Below are positions 34,301 to 43,600 of a stretch of 64,000 nucleotides of DNA, one piece after another. Under the pieces are notes generated by a model. It saw only the letters and a list, made by a program, of their open reading frames with translations. It made no database searches and was not told the DNA's origin. Position 1 is the stretch's first letter. The number at the start of each line of letters is the position of its first letter. The stretch is from Mycoplana rhizolycopersici (lineage in GTDB: Bacteria > Pseudomonadota > Alphaproteobacteria > Rhizobiales > Rhizobiaceae): contig NZ_JABXYK010000008.1 in the NCBI RefSeq assembly GCF_013378445.1, forward strand, positions 1 through 64,000, read 5' to 3'. The translations under genes were made by a program, and so were the position numbers.

Positions 34301-35057
34301 GGTTCTCGTTCGCCGGCCGCTTCTCCGACAGCACGAAGGTACCGCCATATTGCGGCTTGAAGTCGACGACCTTCAGATCGCCGTCGAGATCGGCGCTAAA
34401 GGCGATCTGGTCGGGAACGATCCGCGTCTTCACTTTCAGCGTGCCACGCTCGTCGAGCTGGCCGGTGGAAACCTGAAACGCACCGGGATTACCGTCGAGC
34501 GTCCCCCGCCCGTCGATGCGCCACGGACCGGTCAGCGAACGTGCAGACATCTGTGCGTTGAGGTCGGCAAGGCGGCGCGTGCGCCCGGCCTGCTCGTCGA
34601 CGAACTCGATCTCGCCGCCGGTTACCGAGACGTTTTCCAGAACCACGGTCTTGGCCGGGATATCGGAGCGGCGGCCGCGCGCCCAGTCCAGCGTGCCGTC
34701 GGAAAGCAGCGTCAGGCGCACCTTCGGCCCGTCGATGCGCATGTCGAAGATCAGCGCCTCGCCACTGAGAAACGGCGCCAGCTCCGCGTCCATGGAAAAG
34801 CGGTCTATGGTGACGATCGGCTCCGCCCCCTCCTCCTCCTCGCCGACGCGTACGTCGTGCAGCGTAACGGAGGGGAAGGGAATGAGGCGGGCATCGACAG
34901 TTCCGTGGACGACCACCTTGCGGCCGACTATGCGGCTTGCCTCGCGCTCGAAATCCTGCCGGAAACCGGTCCAGTCGATGAAGTACGGGGCAAGCAGCGC
35001 TGCAAACAGCGCCAGAACCACCAGACCACCTACCGCCAACATCACTCGTGAGAGCAC
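31341..35057 (-). CDS. Large AsmA-family envelope protein
   Basis: About 1238 residues from GTG 35057 (GGGA 8 bp upstream); a GTG at 35114 would add 19 residues. It has one N-terminal transmembrane helix (~8-28), then the AsmA N-terminal domain (DWTGFRQDFEREAS, VHGTVDARLIPFPSVTLHDV) and a long beta-rich periplasmic region with a C-terminal AsmA_2-like part. AsmA proteins form bridge-like grooves proposed to carry phospholipids to the outer membrane. Unusual is the last ~120 residues: a very charged Arg/Glu/Ala coiled coil (RLRAAEEERKRAEARRRAEQ) followed by a conserved-looking Pro/Asn tail. Confidence 0.88.
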   Translation of the reverse strand: MLSRVMLAVGGLVVLALFAALLAPYFIDWTGFRQDFEREASRIVGRKVVVHGTVDARLIPFPSVTLHDVRVGEEEEGAEPIVTIDRFSMDAELAPFLSGEALIFDMRIDGPKVRLTLLSDGTLDWARGRRSDIPAKTVVLENVSVTGGEIEFVDEQAGRTRRLADLNAQMSARSLTGPWRIDGRGTLDGNPGAFQVSTGQLDERGTLKVKTRIVPDQIAFSADLDGDLKVVDFKPQYGGTFVLSEKRPANENPQPNALRINGDFELSNERVRVPKYELAAGDPSDPYIVTGEATLDTGKSPEFLLIADGQQIDVSRIGRNGEQGKTGRNAEVSARQRLNNLLSILADIPIPQVPGRASLKLPAIVIGDTTVREVLLDVEPDGDGWKVARGTAQFPGRTAVDAKGRLTLKGHRAFNGDLLVASNQPSGLAAWLAGSVDPEIRRLRSAGFAAEVELTDELQRFEKLEIAAGGASLTGRIERESRAGEAPTLSVELAGNSVEIETLRALTGLIAGEASADTLLRHSIAVALKADRFTAFGEEAEGVDAKLSLRNGELDVNRLDVASLAGAAVSVRGQIGGTLATPSAGLDLMLRAGQMRPVLELLSRHLPSYPVLARLVTGAGYYDDADLKVTLALPGDRSGPLGLIVAGTANGGSVDARISAANFGDFLDGANIEGQATLANPRTVVLAGQLGLQPLPFDGEADGVVAVKFSQPKTGPGDLSFAFTAGSTSIAIDGNAELSAERFLQGNLAISVESADLEPYLLMNDIVLPQTGAGLPVALRARAAIGGDAIQLTDIGGTVDRNGVSGKLRIDRTAAMPKATGALAFDTLDLAWLAEGILGPIESADGNGFSAEAVASPARENAEVNVQLTAARFWTGFYGPVENFAAKLAWTGGDIALDDVGGDWLGGKLGGRFKLSNAGTTGLLETRLTLSGADVSQMVWSAAGIPVAEGRGDVTLALDASGESAASMIAAASGSGEVRLNGLKLRGLRSDGFGAILAAADATEGDITESRSEAIAREETLGGDVLLGAVNIPFTIASGKLRADAVTGTDGAATFSGAVEINLADRMLAGQLGMRLRAGEEAMAGGEPEVTLFFDGPIAAPRMRLDAQPLGNYLSLRRFERERRRVEILQASVLEKQRLRREAALYRSRAQERAAIAEAARLRAAEEERKRAEARRRAEQIRAEQAARAEAERRAAEQQRPVQPGDGFRVDPSEGVIREPLPPINGNNLNFDALPGVN

Positions 35058-35190
35058 GCCGTCAATCCCGACATCTACTTCAATCGTCTGCCGCCAGAAT
35101 CCGGCCCAACGCACGTCCTTCGCGCATTCGCAATGATCTTCCTGCCGACAACATCTTCAACGACTATAAGCAGATGGCAGCCGCCGTGTC

Positions 35191-36603
35191 TCACTCCGGG
35201 CGAAAAATCTTTCCGGGATTGAGGATGTTGTCCGGGTCCAGCGCCCGTTTCACCTGCCGCATCACGTCCACGGCTTCGCCCAGTTCCCGCGGCAGGAAGG
35301 ACTGCTTGCCCTGCCCTATGCCGTGCTCGCCGGTGCAGGTGCCGTCCATCGAGAGCGCGCGGGTGTTGAGCCGGGCCACGAACGCTTCCACCTTCTCGAT
35401 CTCGGCGCTGTCCTTGTCGTCGAACACGACGCTGACATGGAAGTTGCCGTCACCCGCATGGCCGACGATCGGCGCCAGCAACCCGTGCTCCTCGATGTCG
35501 GTCTCTGTCGCCGCGACGCAGTCGGCAAGGCGCGAGATCGGCACGCAGACGTCCGTCGCAAGAACGGCCGCCCCCGGCCGGAGCCCTTTGGCCGCCCAGT
35601 AGACATCGTGGCGCGCCTTCCATAGCCGCGCGCGTTCCTCCGCATCCGCGGTCCATTGAAAGTCGCCGCCTTCGCATTCCGAAGCAACCTCGCCGAACTG
35701 GCGGGATTGCAGCGCCACGCTCTCCTGGCTGCCGTGAAACTCGACGAAAAGGGTCGGCTGCTCCGGCAGCGTCAGGCCTGAATAGGCGTTGCAAGCCTTG
35801 ATCTGCAGCGTATTGAGCAGTTCGATGCGGGCCACGGGTATGCCGAGCTGGATCGTCGCGATGACCGCGTTGCAGGCGTCCTTCAGCGTCGGGAACCCGC
35901 AGATTCCGCCGGCGATCACTTCCGGAATGCCCTGAAGGCGCAATGTGATCGAGGTAAGAACGCCGAGCGTGCCTTCCGAACCGACATAGAGACGGGTCAG
36001 ATCGTATCCGGCCGACGACTTGCGGGCGCGCCGCGCGGTGCGGATCTCCTCGCCCTTTGCCGTCACGACCGTCACCGCCAGAACGTTGTCCTTCATCGTG
36101 CCGTAGCGCACCGCATTCGTGCCGGATGCGCGCGTCGAGGCCATGCCGCCGATCGAGGCGTTCGCGCCGGGATCGATCGGAAAGAACAGCCCGGTATCGC
36201 GCAGATAGGCGTTCAGCTCCTCGCGCGTGATGCCAGGCTCGACGGTGCAATCGAGGTCCTCGGCATTGACCTCGACGACCCGGTTCATCCGGCTGAAATC
36301 GATCGAGATTCCGCCGAACGGTGCATTGATCTGCCCCTCGAGCGAGGACCCGGTCCCAAACGGGATGATCGGCACTCGGTACTCGGCACAGAGCCGTACC
36401 GCCGCCTTCACATCATCGGCGTTCTCGGCGAACAGCACGCCGTCCGGCAGTTGTGCCGGGATATAGGTCATCGTGTGGGCGTGCTGGGCGCGGATTGCTT
36501 CGCCGGTCTGGAATCGGTCCGCGAAAATCTGCCTGAAGGCGGAGATGGCGGTCGCGATCGCCTCTTCGTTGCGTGCCCCTGCCCTGATGTCCGAAAGCGC
36601 CAC
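35191..36603 (-). CDS. FAD-linked oxidase, D-lactate dehydrogenase/glycolate oxidase (GlcD) type
   Basis: 470 residues from GTG 36603, which has GAGGGAGAG 7 bp upstream; the frame extends to 36717 without support. Vanillyl-alcohol-oxidase fold: the FAD-binding PCMH domain (FGTGSSLEGQ; DPGANASIGGMASTRASGTNAV given as family region) and the FAD-linked oxidase C-terminal domain with HAGDGNFHVSV and GTCTGEHGIGQGK. It oxidises a 2-hydroxy acid such as D-lactate or glycolate; the substrate cannot be told from sequence alone. No glcE or glcF neighbours, which favours a single-subunit D-lactate dehydrogenase. Confidence 0.88.
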   Translation of the reverse strand: MALSDIRAGARNEEAIATAISAFRQIFADRFQTGEAIRAQHAHTMTYIPAQLPDGVLFAENADDVKAAVRLCAEYRVPIIPFGTGSSLEGQINAPFGGISIDFSRMNRVVEVNAEDLDCTVEPGITREELNAYLRDTGLFFPIDPGANASIGGMASTRASGTNAVRYGTMKDNVLAVTVVTAKGEEIRTARRARKSSAGYDLTRLYVGSEGTLGVLTSITLRLQGIPEVIAGGICGFPTLKDACNAVIATIQLGIPVARIELLNTLQIKACNAYSGLTLPEQPTLFVEFHGSQESVALQSRQFGEVASECEGGDFQWTADAEERARLWKARHDVYWAAKGLRPGAAVLATDVCVPISRLADCVAATETDIEEHGLLAPIVGHAGDGNFHVSVVFDDKDSAEIEKVEAFVARLNTRALSMDGTCTGEHGIGQGKQSFLPRELGEAVDVMRQVKRALDPDNILNPGKIFRPE

Positions 36604-36776
36604 TATCGTCTCTCCCTCTGCGTCGGCGGACTTATGGAAAACCGCAGCACGCCTGTCCAGAGCAAGTTTGCCATGCGCGCCGCCGTAACCCCCGCGGGCG
36701 CGCGGTCTGCAAACCATTTGTAATATACAGCTTCATGGCGGATAATTGCAGTCACGGATGGAAAGGAGCGCAAGCC

Positions 36777-37004
36777 ATGAGCCAGCGCAGCATCTGGACG
36801 ATCGTTGCAGTCGTTATCCTTCTGGCGATCCTCACCGTGGGCTATCGCATAACCGGCGAGCGCCCGACATTGGCAACCACGACGACGACACCACCTGTGT
36901 CGACCGAGCAGACCGGATCGACCAGCGGTACCGCAGCACCATCGACGGGCACTGCAATCCAGCCGAAACCCGTCGAGGGTACGCAGCCGGCGACGAGCAA
37001 CTGA
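36777..37004 (+). CDS. Small single-pass membrane protein
   Basis: 75 residues: a transmembrane helix at ~6-24 (IWTIVAVVILLAILTVGY), then a Thr/Ser/Pro-rich, probably disordered external tail. AAGGAG lies 8 bp before the ATG, which decides the start over an upstream frame at 36735. Function unknown. It is transcribed divergently from the FAD oxidase gene. Confidence 0.75.
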   Translation: MSQRSIWTIVAVVILLAILTVGYRITGERPTLATTTTTPPVSTEQTGSTSGTAAPSTGTAIQPKPVEGTQPATSN

Positions 37005-37032
37005 CGCTGTTCCGTCGCAACAAGCCTCACCT

Positions 37033-37052
37033 CCGGCGCGACTTCGCGCCGG
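37033..37052. terminator. Hairpin between convergent small membrane protein and GH114-RTX genes
   Basis: CCGGCGCG, loop ACTT, CGCGCCGG: an 8-bp perfect stem in a 85-bp gap between convergent genes. There is no T-run, so a terminator role is only suggested by position. Confidence 0.4.
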
Positions 37053-37089
37053 CGAACGGGTTGACGGCTTCGTTCCGCAAGAACGCCCG

Positions 37090-38712
37090 TCAGAACACCA
37101 GAAAGTCGGCCGCCGTCAGGTCGAGCCCCGTACCGATCTTGGCAAACTGCGCTGCCGCAACCTTTCCGGAGCCATCGGCATCGTAGGAAAGCGCGCCGGA
37201 CTTGCTGTCGTAGACGATCCGGTCCGTGGCATCCGTCGCCTTTGCACCGATGACGAAGGCCGAAGCCGAGAGCGCGCCAACTTTCAGCTTCGCGAAGATG
37301 TCGTGATCGAGAAGAATCCGGTCTTCGGAAACGTCGAAGTCCCTGATGGTATCGACATTGGCCTTGCCAGGCCGAGTGTCGAAAACGAACTGGTCGCTGC
37401 CCGATCCGCCGGTCAGGACATCCTTTCCCGCTCCGCCGCTCAGCCGGTCGTTGCCGTCGCCGCCCGAAAGCCTGTCGTTGCCGGCACCGCCGGAAAGCCT
37501 GTCGTTGCCCGCCTGTCCGTAGAGCCGGTCATCGCCGGTACCGCCGAGAAGCACGTCCCTGCCGGAACCGCCATGAAGCCGGTCCTCGCCGCTGCCGCCG
37601 CTCAGCCGATCGTTGCCGCGGCCGCCCAGCAATGTGTCATCGCCGCCGCGTCCGTAGATGCTGTCGTCGCCCGCCCATCCGTCGATCCGGTCAGAGAGAT
37701 TGGAACCGCGCAGCGTATCCGCCTTGGCGGTCGGGCGGATATAGGCCGGGCTGCCGTCATAGGTGCCGACGAGGCGATCGAGATCGCGCTCGGGTGCTGC
37801 GAACGGGATGAAGCCGTCTTTCAACGCCAGCTTGTCGAACTGGGCGACGCGCTTGCTGCCGTCGATATAGTCGACTGCAAACACCGGCTTGCCGTTGTCC
37901 AGGAAGTCCCGTTTGAGGACCTCGATCGTCTCCTCGTCCGGATTGAGGGGATTGTTCTCGTCGGCATCGCCGCCATAGTAGACGTCCTCCACCGCGATGG
38001 CGCCGATGGCGTCCAGATAGGCCTTCTTCCGCGCGGTGTCGGAGCCGAGGTCGTTGATGATCCAGGCGCCGTTCTGCGGGATGACGAAGAAGTCCGGATT
38101 GGTCTCGCGTGCATGATCGGTCAGCGCGACGATGAAATCGACCATCCGCTGGGCTGCCTGCTTGACGTTCTTCGGATCGCCCGCCTCCCTGTCCTTGGCC
38201 GAGACTTCCGCGCCCCAGAAATAGTAGCCGTCGACGATATCGAGATAGGCAGCGTCGAAGCCTGCCTTGACGATGGCGTCGAGATCCCCGGTCTTCTTGT
38301 CGTTGAAGATGATCTTTTGCCAGTCCTTGTCCCAGTAGCGAACCTTGCGCGATTCTGGCCAATCGGGATTGAGCGGCCCGAGCCAGTCCGGCGCCTTGCC
38401 GGTGAGCTTGCCGGGCGCCTCGCCGCCGACCGTCCAGTTCTTATGCCAGTAGTCGCGATAATCCGAGGCCTCGCCGATGGAGATGTAGGAGACGACGACG
38501 GAACGCCCGCCCATACCGTCCTTCATGCGGGCGATCTCGTCGTGGAAAAAGCGGCCGCCATTGGTACCGTCCCGCGACGAATCGATCACCAGAAGATCAT
38601 GCGTGGCCGATGCAAGCAGATCGGCACTGGCGGGTTTGCCGTTGAGCCCCTGCAGGGCATAGCCCCAGTTCTGGACGGTCACCGAACCAGTCGAAGTCTT
38701 GAATTTCACCAT
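37090..38712 (-). CDS. Secreted GH114-type glycoside hydrolase with RTX repeats
   Basis: 540 residues. Residues ~10-315 match the GH114/TM1410 family (endo-alpha-1,4-polygalactosaminidase-like TIM barrel: WGYALQGLNG start, VVSYISIGEASDYRDYW, AAYLDIVDGYYFW, AVDYIDG). Residues ~335-450 hold about ten glycine-rich RTX nonapeptides (GGxGNDRLS type), which bind calcium outside the cell. The C-terminal ~80 residues resemble the type I secretion signal region. There is no N-terminal signal peptide, consistent with ABC-type secretion. The likely substrate is a galactosamine-rich extracellular polysaccharide, by family inference. No secretion ABC transporter lies next to it. Confidence 0.87.
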   Translation of the reverse strand: MVKFKTSTGSVTVQNWGYALQGLNGKPASADLLASATHDLLVIDSSRDGTNGGRFFHDEIARMKDGMGGRSVVVSYISIGEASDYRDYWHKNWTVGGEAPGKLTGKAPDWLGPLNPDWPESRKVRYWDKDWQKIIFNDKKTGDLDAIVKAGFDAAYLDIVDGYYFWGAEVSAKDREAGDPKNVKQAAQRMVDFIVALTDHARETNPDFFVIPQNGAWIINDLGSDTARKKAYLDAIGAIAVEDVYYGGDADENNPLNPDEETIEVLKRDFLDNGKPVFAVDYIDGSKRVAQFDKLALKDGFIPFAAPERDLDRLVGTYDGSPAYIRPTAKADTLRGSNLSDRIDGWAGDDSIYGRGGDDTLLGGRGNDRLSGGSGEDRLHGGSGRDVLLGGTGDDRLYGQAGNDRLSGGAGNDRLSGGDGNDRLSGGAGKDVLTGGSGSDQFVFDTRPGKANVDTIRDFDVSEDRILLDHDIFAKLKVGALSASAFVIGAKATDATDRIVYDSKSGALSYDADGSGKVAAAQFAKIGTGLDLTAADFLVF

Positions 38713-38971
38713 CCCGGTGCCCCTTGCTGAACGGCCCGAAATGGCCAGTCTTCACCTGCGCGACCATCGATGCGAGCAGCCACCCCACAAGTCTGAGCGT
38801 CCTGTTGGCGGCAGAAAGACAGTCGTCACAAGGCCTTGCATACGGTCTTAATCCTAACGCGTGGTAGCGGTGCTCGATGAAATTTGTGCAACGAAACACG
38901 AAAGGCGCTGCCGTTGTTTATCGGCAGCGCCTCGAAAGCTTCATTCAGGAATGCAAGATTGGAATGCCCGA

Positions 38972-41900
38972 TCACTCCGCCGCCTGCGCCGGTGGCGGCG
39001 CCAGGCTTCGGTCTTCCACTTCGACCGGCTTCAGCTTCATTCTGGCAGCGGCTTCCATTTCCCCCTGCAGCCTGTGCTCCTCGTCCGCATGCGGCTTGGT
39101 GAAGCGCGCGATGGTGAGATAGGCCACAGGCGTCAGGTAGAGCGTCACGACGGCGGCAAGACCGAGGCCACCGACGAGCACCCAGCCGAGCGAGATGCGC
39201 GCCTCGGCGCCCGCCCCGCTCGCCAGAACCAGCGGCAGCGCGCCGACGACGGTGGCGATCATGGTCATCATCACCGGCCGCAGGCGGGTATTGGAGGCGT
39301 TCTCGATGGCGCTTCGCACATCCTGGCCGCGGTCGCGCAACTGATTGGCGAACTCCACGATCAGGATGCCGTTCTTGGCCATGATGCCGACGAGCAGCAC
39401 CAGCCCGATCTGGCTGTAGATGTTCAGCGACGTCCCGGTCAGGATCATGGCGAACACGGCGCAGGCGAGCCCCAGCGGCACCGTCGTCATGATGATCACG
39501 GCGCTGACGAAGCTTTCGAACTGCGCCGCGAGGACCAGGAAGATGATGACGATCGCAAAGCCGAAGGTGATCATGAGACCGTTGGCGTTTTCGCCGAGCG
39601 TCGCCGCCTCAGCCATGGGAAGCAGCCGCGAGCCTTCCGGCAACAGCGGCTCGGCCATCTGCTGCACCATTTTCAGCGCTTCGCCGAGCGCAAGACCATC
39701 CTTCAGCCCGGCCGACAGCGACACGGAACGAAGCTGCTGGTCGCGCGCAAGCTGCGGCGCCACCGCCTGCTCCTTGAGCGTGGCGATCGACGACATCGGC
39801 ACGATCTTGCCGTCCTTCGTCTTCAGGAAGATGTTTTCAAGGTCGGTCGGATCGTTGACGGGATTGGTGGTGGACGAGATGAGCACCGGATAGGCCTGCC
39901 CCTCGACATAGACGTCGACGACGCTGGAGCCGTCGATCACCGCCTTCAGCGCGGAGGAAAGCCCGTTGATATCGATGCCGAGATCGGATGCGCGTTCGCG
40001 GTCGATGGTAACGGATAGCTGCGCCTGGTTCGCCTCGTAGTTCAGCCGCACGTTCTCGAACCGGCCGCTGTCCTCGATCTTGCGCACCAGTTCGGCCGCC
40101 GCGTCGCCAAGCTTCTGGTAGTTGTTGCCGATCAGGGCGACCTGCAGGCCGCTCCCGGCGCCGCGAATGCCGAGGCTGTTCGGCTGGATCGCAAAGGCGC
40201 GAACCGACGGCACGTCGGCGGTGGCGGCATTGATATCGGTCACGATCTGCTGCTGCGTGCGCTCGCGTTCCTCCCAAGGCGCAAGGGTCAGCACCATGAA
40301 GCCGCTATTGGCCGAACCGCCCTGACCGGAGATTGAGTAAATGTTGACGATCTCGCCGCTGTCATAGAGCGGCTTCAGCTTCTCCTCGATCAGCCGCATC
40401 TGCTCCTGCGTGTATTCCAGCGAGACGCCCTGCGGCGCGTTGATGCGCATCATCACCAGCGAACGGTCCTCGTTCGGCGTCAGTTCCGATTTCAGCGTCA
40501 GGAATGCTCCCGCACCGAAGGCGGTGAACAGCAGGGCGACCACGTAGACGACGAGAGGAGCATTCAGGCAGGCCCGCAGCGTTCTGCGATAGAATCCGGA
40601 GGCGAAAGTTCCGATGCGCCCGAGGATGCCGCCGTGCCCGTGCTCGGCCGATTCCTTTGTCAGCATGCGCGAGGCGAGCATGGGGCAAAGGGTCAGCGCC
40701 ACAAAACCCGAAAGGATGAGTGAGAATGCCAGCACGAAGCCGAATTCGCGGAAAAGCCGCCCCGTCTGCCCCGGAAGGAAGGACAGCGGCACGAAGACCG
40801 CACACAGCGTAGCCGTCGTCGCGATGACGGCGAAGAAAACCTCAAGCGTACCGAGCACGGCTGCTGCGCGCGGCCCCAGCCCCTCGGCCCGCCGCCGCAC
40901 GATGTTCTCCAGCACGACGATCGCGTCGTCCACGACGAGGCCGGTCGCAAGCACGATCGCAAGCAGGGTAAGGATGTTGATCGAAAAGCCGGCGAGATAG
41001 ATCGCCGCCAGCGTGCCGATCAGCGCGATCGGCATGCTGATGGTCGGGATCAGCGTTGCGCGCCAGTCGAGCAGGAACAGATAGATCACCAGCGTGACGA
41101 TGATGACGGCGACCGCCAGCGCGATCTCGACCTCATGCAGCGCGCCCTGGATGAACACGGCGTCGTCGCTCGTCACGCGCAGTTCCGTACCCTCAGGCAG
41201 GATGCCCTTGAGCTGCTCGACGGTCGCGCGGACGCCTTGCGAAATATCGAGCGTGTTGGATTGCGCCTGACGGACGATGCCAAGGCCGATTCCCGGCCGG
41301 CCGTTCGATCGCAATGCCGTGGTGCCGTCGTCCGGTCCGAGCGTGATCGTGGCGATGTCACCCAGCCGCACGCGGTTCTGCAGCAGCAGGTTCTCGAAAT
41401 CCTCGGGCGTTGCGAGATCCGCCGTCGCGCGGACCGTGAGATCCTGGTTCACACTGGTCAAGGATCCGGCCGGCACGTCGAAGGAAGCGGTCTGCAGCGC
41501 CGTGCTGAGGTCGGCGATCGTCAGTCCGCGGCTTGCAAGCTTGGCCTGGTCGATGTCGACGCGGAACACCTTCTCCTGTTCGCCGTAAACGTTCACATCG
41601 GCGACGCCCTCGACCGCAGCCAGCCTGTCGGTGACCTCGTTTTCCGCCAATAGCGTCAGGTCTTCCATCGACAGCCGGTCGGAAGTCAAAGCCAGCCGCA
41701 TGATCGGCTGGCTGTCCGCATCCGCCTTGACGACGCGCGGCTCCTCTGCGCCATCGGGTATCTGGTTGGCCACGCGCCCAAGCGCGTCACGAACGTCGTT
41801 CGCCGCCTGGCTGACATCGGTGGTATCGCTGAATTGAAGCGTCACGCGGCTTTGGCCGAACGAGGATGTCGCCGAGATGTCCTTGATGCCCTGTACCCGC

Positions 41901-42160
41901 GACACCGCACCCTCGATCACATCGGTCAGTTCGCGGTCCACCGTTTCGGGTGAAGCCCCCTCGAACTCGGTCGAGACGCTGATCACGGGCTGATCAACCG
42001 AGGGAAGCTCGCGAATTTCGACGCCGTTGAAGGCGGCAAGGCCGGCAACAACGATCAGCGTGTTGACAACGAGCGCAAAGATCGGCCGGCGAACGAAAAG
42101 TGCGGTAAATCCGGTCTGCCCGGTCTGGCTGTGGTTATCCGCCCCGCCGTTGCCCATCAC
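38972..42160 (-). CDS. RND-family efflux transporter (HAE1 type)
   Basis: 1062 residues, typical for an inner-membrane RND pump with 12 transmembrane helices and two large periplasmic loops. Visible motifs: RRPIFALVVNTLIVVAGL at the start of TM1, the proton-relay region GLVVDDAIVVLENIVRR in TM4, and MAKNGILIVEFANQLRDRG in TM10-11. It exports drugs or other hydrophobic compounds together with the adaptor encoded just upstream (ATGA overlap) and an outer-membrane TolC-like channel that is not in the window. No local TetR/MarR regulator is visible. Confidence 0.94.
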   Translation of the reverse strand: MMGNGGADNHSQTGQTGFTALFVRRPIFALVVNTLIVVAGLAAFNGVEIRELPSVDQPVISVSTEFEGASPETVDRELTDVIEGAVSRVQGIKDISATSSFGQSRVTLQFSDTTDVSQAANDVRDALGRVANQIPDGAEEPRVVKADADSQPIMRLALTSDRLSMEDLTLLAENEVTDRLAAVEGVADVNVYGEQEKVFRVDIDQAKLASRGLTIADLSTALQTASFDVPAGSLTSVNQDLTVRATADLATPEDFENLLLQNRVRLGDIATITLGPDDGTTALRSNGRPGIGLGIVRQAQSNTLDISQGVRATVEQLKGILPEGTELRVTSDDAVFIQGALHEVEIALAVAVIIVTLVIYLFLLDWRATLIPTISMPIALIGTLAAIYLAGFSINILTLLAIVLATGLVVDDAIVVLENIVRRRAEGLGPRAAAVLGTLEVFFAVIATTATLCAVFVPLSFLPGQTGRLFREFGFVLAFSLILSGFVALTLCPMLASRMLTKESAEHGHGGILGRIGTFASGFYRRTLRACLNAPLVVYVVALLFTAFGAGAFLTLKSELTPNEDRSLVMMRINAPQGVSLEYTQEQMRLIEEKLKPLYDSGEIVNIYSISGQGGSANSGFMVLTLAPWEERERTQQQIVTDINAATADVPSVRAFAIQPNSLGIRGAGSGLQVALIGNNYQKLGDAAAELVRKIEDSGRFENVRLNYEANQAQLSVTIDRERASDLGIDINGLSSALKAVIDGSSVVDVYVEGQAYPVLISSTTNPVNDPTDLENIFLKTKDGKIVPMSSIATLKEQAVAPQLARDQQLRSVSLSAGLKDGLALGEALKMVQQMAEPLLPEGSRLLPMAEAATLGENANGLMITFGFAIVIIFLVLAAQFESFVSAVIIMTTVPLGLACAVFAMILTGTSLNIYSQIGLVLLVGIMAKNGILIVEFANQLRDRGQDVRSAIENASNTRLRPVMMTMIATVVGALPLVLASGAGAEARISLGWVLVGGLGLAAVVTLYLTPVAYLTIARFTKPHADEEHRLQGEMEAAARMKLKPVEVEDRSLAPPPAQAAE

Positions 42161-43332
42161 GTGCCCTCCGCTACGGCGGGCTGGGCGGGTGCTGCAGTGG
42201 CCCCCATGACCTTGACATCGCTGCCGTCACGCAGGCGCTGCAGCCCCTCGGTAACGACCATGTCGTTCTCGGCAAGCTTGGCATCGACGAGAACCTTGTC
42301 GGGATTGCGCTGGATGATGAGGACCGGAACCTTCTCCGCCTTTTCACCGACGATGTGCCAGACATAGGAGCCTTCGGCGCTCCACTGCAGCGCCAGCGGA
42401 TCGACGCTCGGGTAGCGATCGCCCGCAAACTGCATCGATACCGAGAACGACATGCCGGCGCGCAGGACGTCTTCCGGATTGTCGATTTTTGCACGGACGC
42501 GCAGCGTACGGCTCGCCTGGTCGATACGGTTGTCCACGGCCTCCACCGAACCGGTGAACACCTCGCCCGGCCGGGCAATTGCGGTCGCCGAAACCGGGCC
42601 ACCCACGCGGATCTTGTTGACGAAGCGCTCCGGCACCCAGAAATCGACCAGGATTTCCGAACGATCGTCCACCCGCGCGATTTCGCTGGAGGTTGTAACA
42701 TAGTCTCCGGGATTGACGGAGATGATGCCGACGACACCGTCATAGGGCGCATTGATATCGCGGCGGCTAAGGTCGAGCTCGGCCTTCTGCAGCGCCAGTT
42801 CCGCCGCCTTCAGTTCGTCGCGGGCATCCTGGATTGCCACGTCAGTTACGGCCGCTGCCCGCTTCAGGTTTTCGTAGCGCTCTACCTTGTCGGCCGCACG
42901 GTCGCGCGTCAGCCGGGCCTGATCGGCTGCGATCCGCTGCTCGTCATTGTCCAGCCGCGCGATCACCTGCCCCGATGTCACCTTGTCGCCCGACTTGACG
43001 AACACGTCCGTCAGGTTCCCCGTCGAGTACGGCGTCGCAACGACGCTGCGGATCGCTTCGCCATCGCCGATCGCGTTCAGGCGGTCGTTTACCACCGCAA
43101 AAGCCACCGGCTTCGTCACAACCAGCATCGGGCCACCGAAACCGCCACTCTGCCGACGGGCAGCGCCGCCCTTCTCTGCCGTGCTGTCTGCGGGCGCAAC
43201 CCAGGCAACCAGGCCAGCCGGAATTCCCGCTGCCTTCAACGTGTCGGCGGCCCCCGGGGCGAGACGGCCCCAGACGAGAACGCCAACGCCGACCACGGCA
43301 AGGCTGACCAGCAGTTGCTTCCAAATGCGCAT
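42157..43332 (-). CDS. RND efflux periplasmic adaptor subunit
   Basis: 391-residue membrane-fusion protein. It has an N-terminal anchor (~5-25), then the lipoyl half-motifs (DVFVKSGDKVTSGQVIARLD and its partner INAPYDGVVGIISVNPGDYV, quoted as family regions), the alpha-helical hairpin between them, and beta-barrel and membrane-proximal domains. It links the RND pump to the outer-membrane channel. First gene of the two-gene operon; CCGGAG lies 6 bp before the ATG. Confidence 0.94.
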   Translation of the reverse strand: MRIWKQLLVSLAVVGVGVLVWGRLAPGAADTLKAAGIPAGLVAWVAPADSTAEKGGAARRQSGGFGGPMLVVTKPVAFAVVNDRLNAIGDGEAIRSVVATPYSTGNLTDVFVKSGDKVTSGQVIARLDNDEQRIAADQARLTRDRAADKVERYENLKRAAAVTDVAIQDARDELKAAELALQKAELDLSRRDINAPYDGVVGIISVNPGDYVTTSSEIARVDDRSEILVDFWVPERFVNKIRVGGPVSATAIARPGEVFTGSVEAVDNRIDQASRTLRVRAKIDNPEDVLRAGMSFSVSMQFAGDRYPSVDPLALQWSAEGSYVWHIVGEKAEKVPVLIIQRNPDKVLVDAKLAENDMVVTEGLQRLRDGSDVKVMGATAAPAQPAVAEGT

Positions 43333-43600
43333 TCAGGACTCCGGACATAACTTGGCTGTCCGCTTCCAGAGCGGTTCGCCGATCGGACCAAGTATCGTGT
43401 TTTGGCCCTGAACCGGCAATGAAAGAATACCAACATTACGTAATTGTAAGAATTGCTGGAAAATCCGTTCTCCACCCTCCGCAATGGCTGGAATGCCGGC
43501 GTCTGGACCATGCGCCGGCTTGTTGCTAGCGTTCCTCCCGGCGGCCAGTATCCGCCTATTTATTAGACAGTTAAAATATATTGATGGAAGGGGAATTTGA

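Noticed and set aside
32991-35051. 686-codon plus-strand frame opposite the AsmA gene
   Set aside because: Shadow of the AsmA coding sequence; biased composition in His/Arg/Gln.
37450-37680. Regular spaced repeats resembling a CRISPR array
   Set aside because: They are the RTX nonapeptide codons of the GH114-RTX gene (27-bp period, in frame, diverged), not repeat-spacer units.
37303-38730. 475-codon plus-strand frame opposite the GH114-RTX gene
   Set aside because: Repeats of Val/Ala/Gly are the mirror of the RTX DNA repeats; no independent support.
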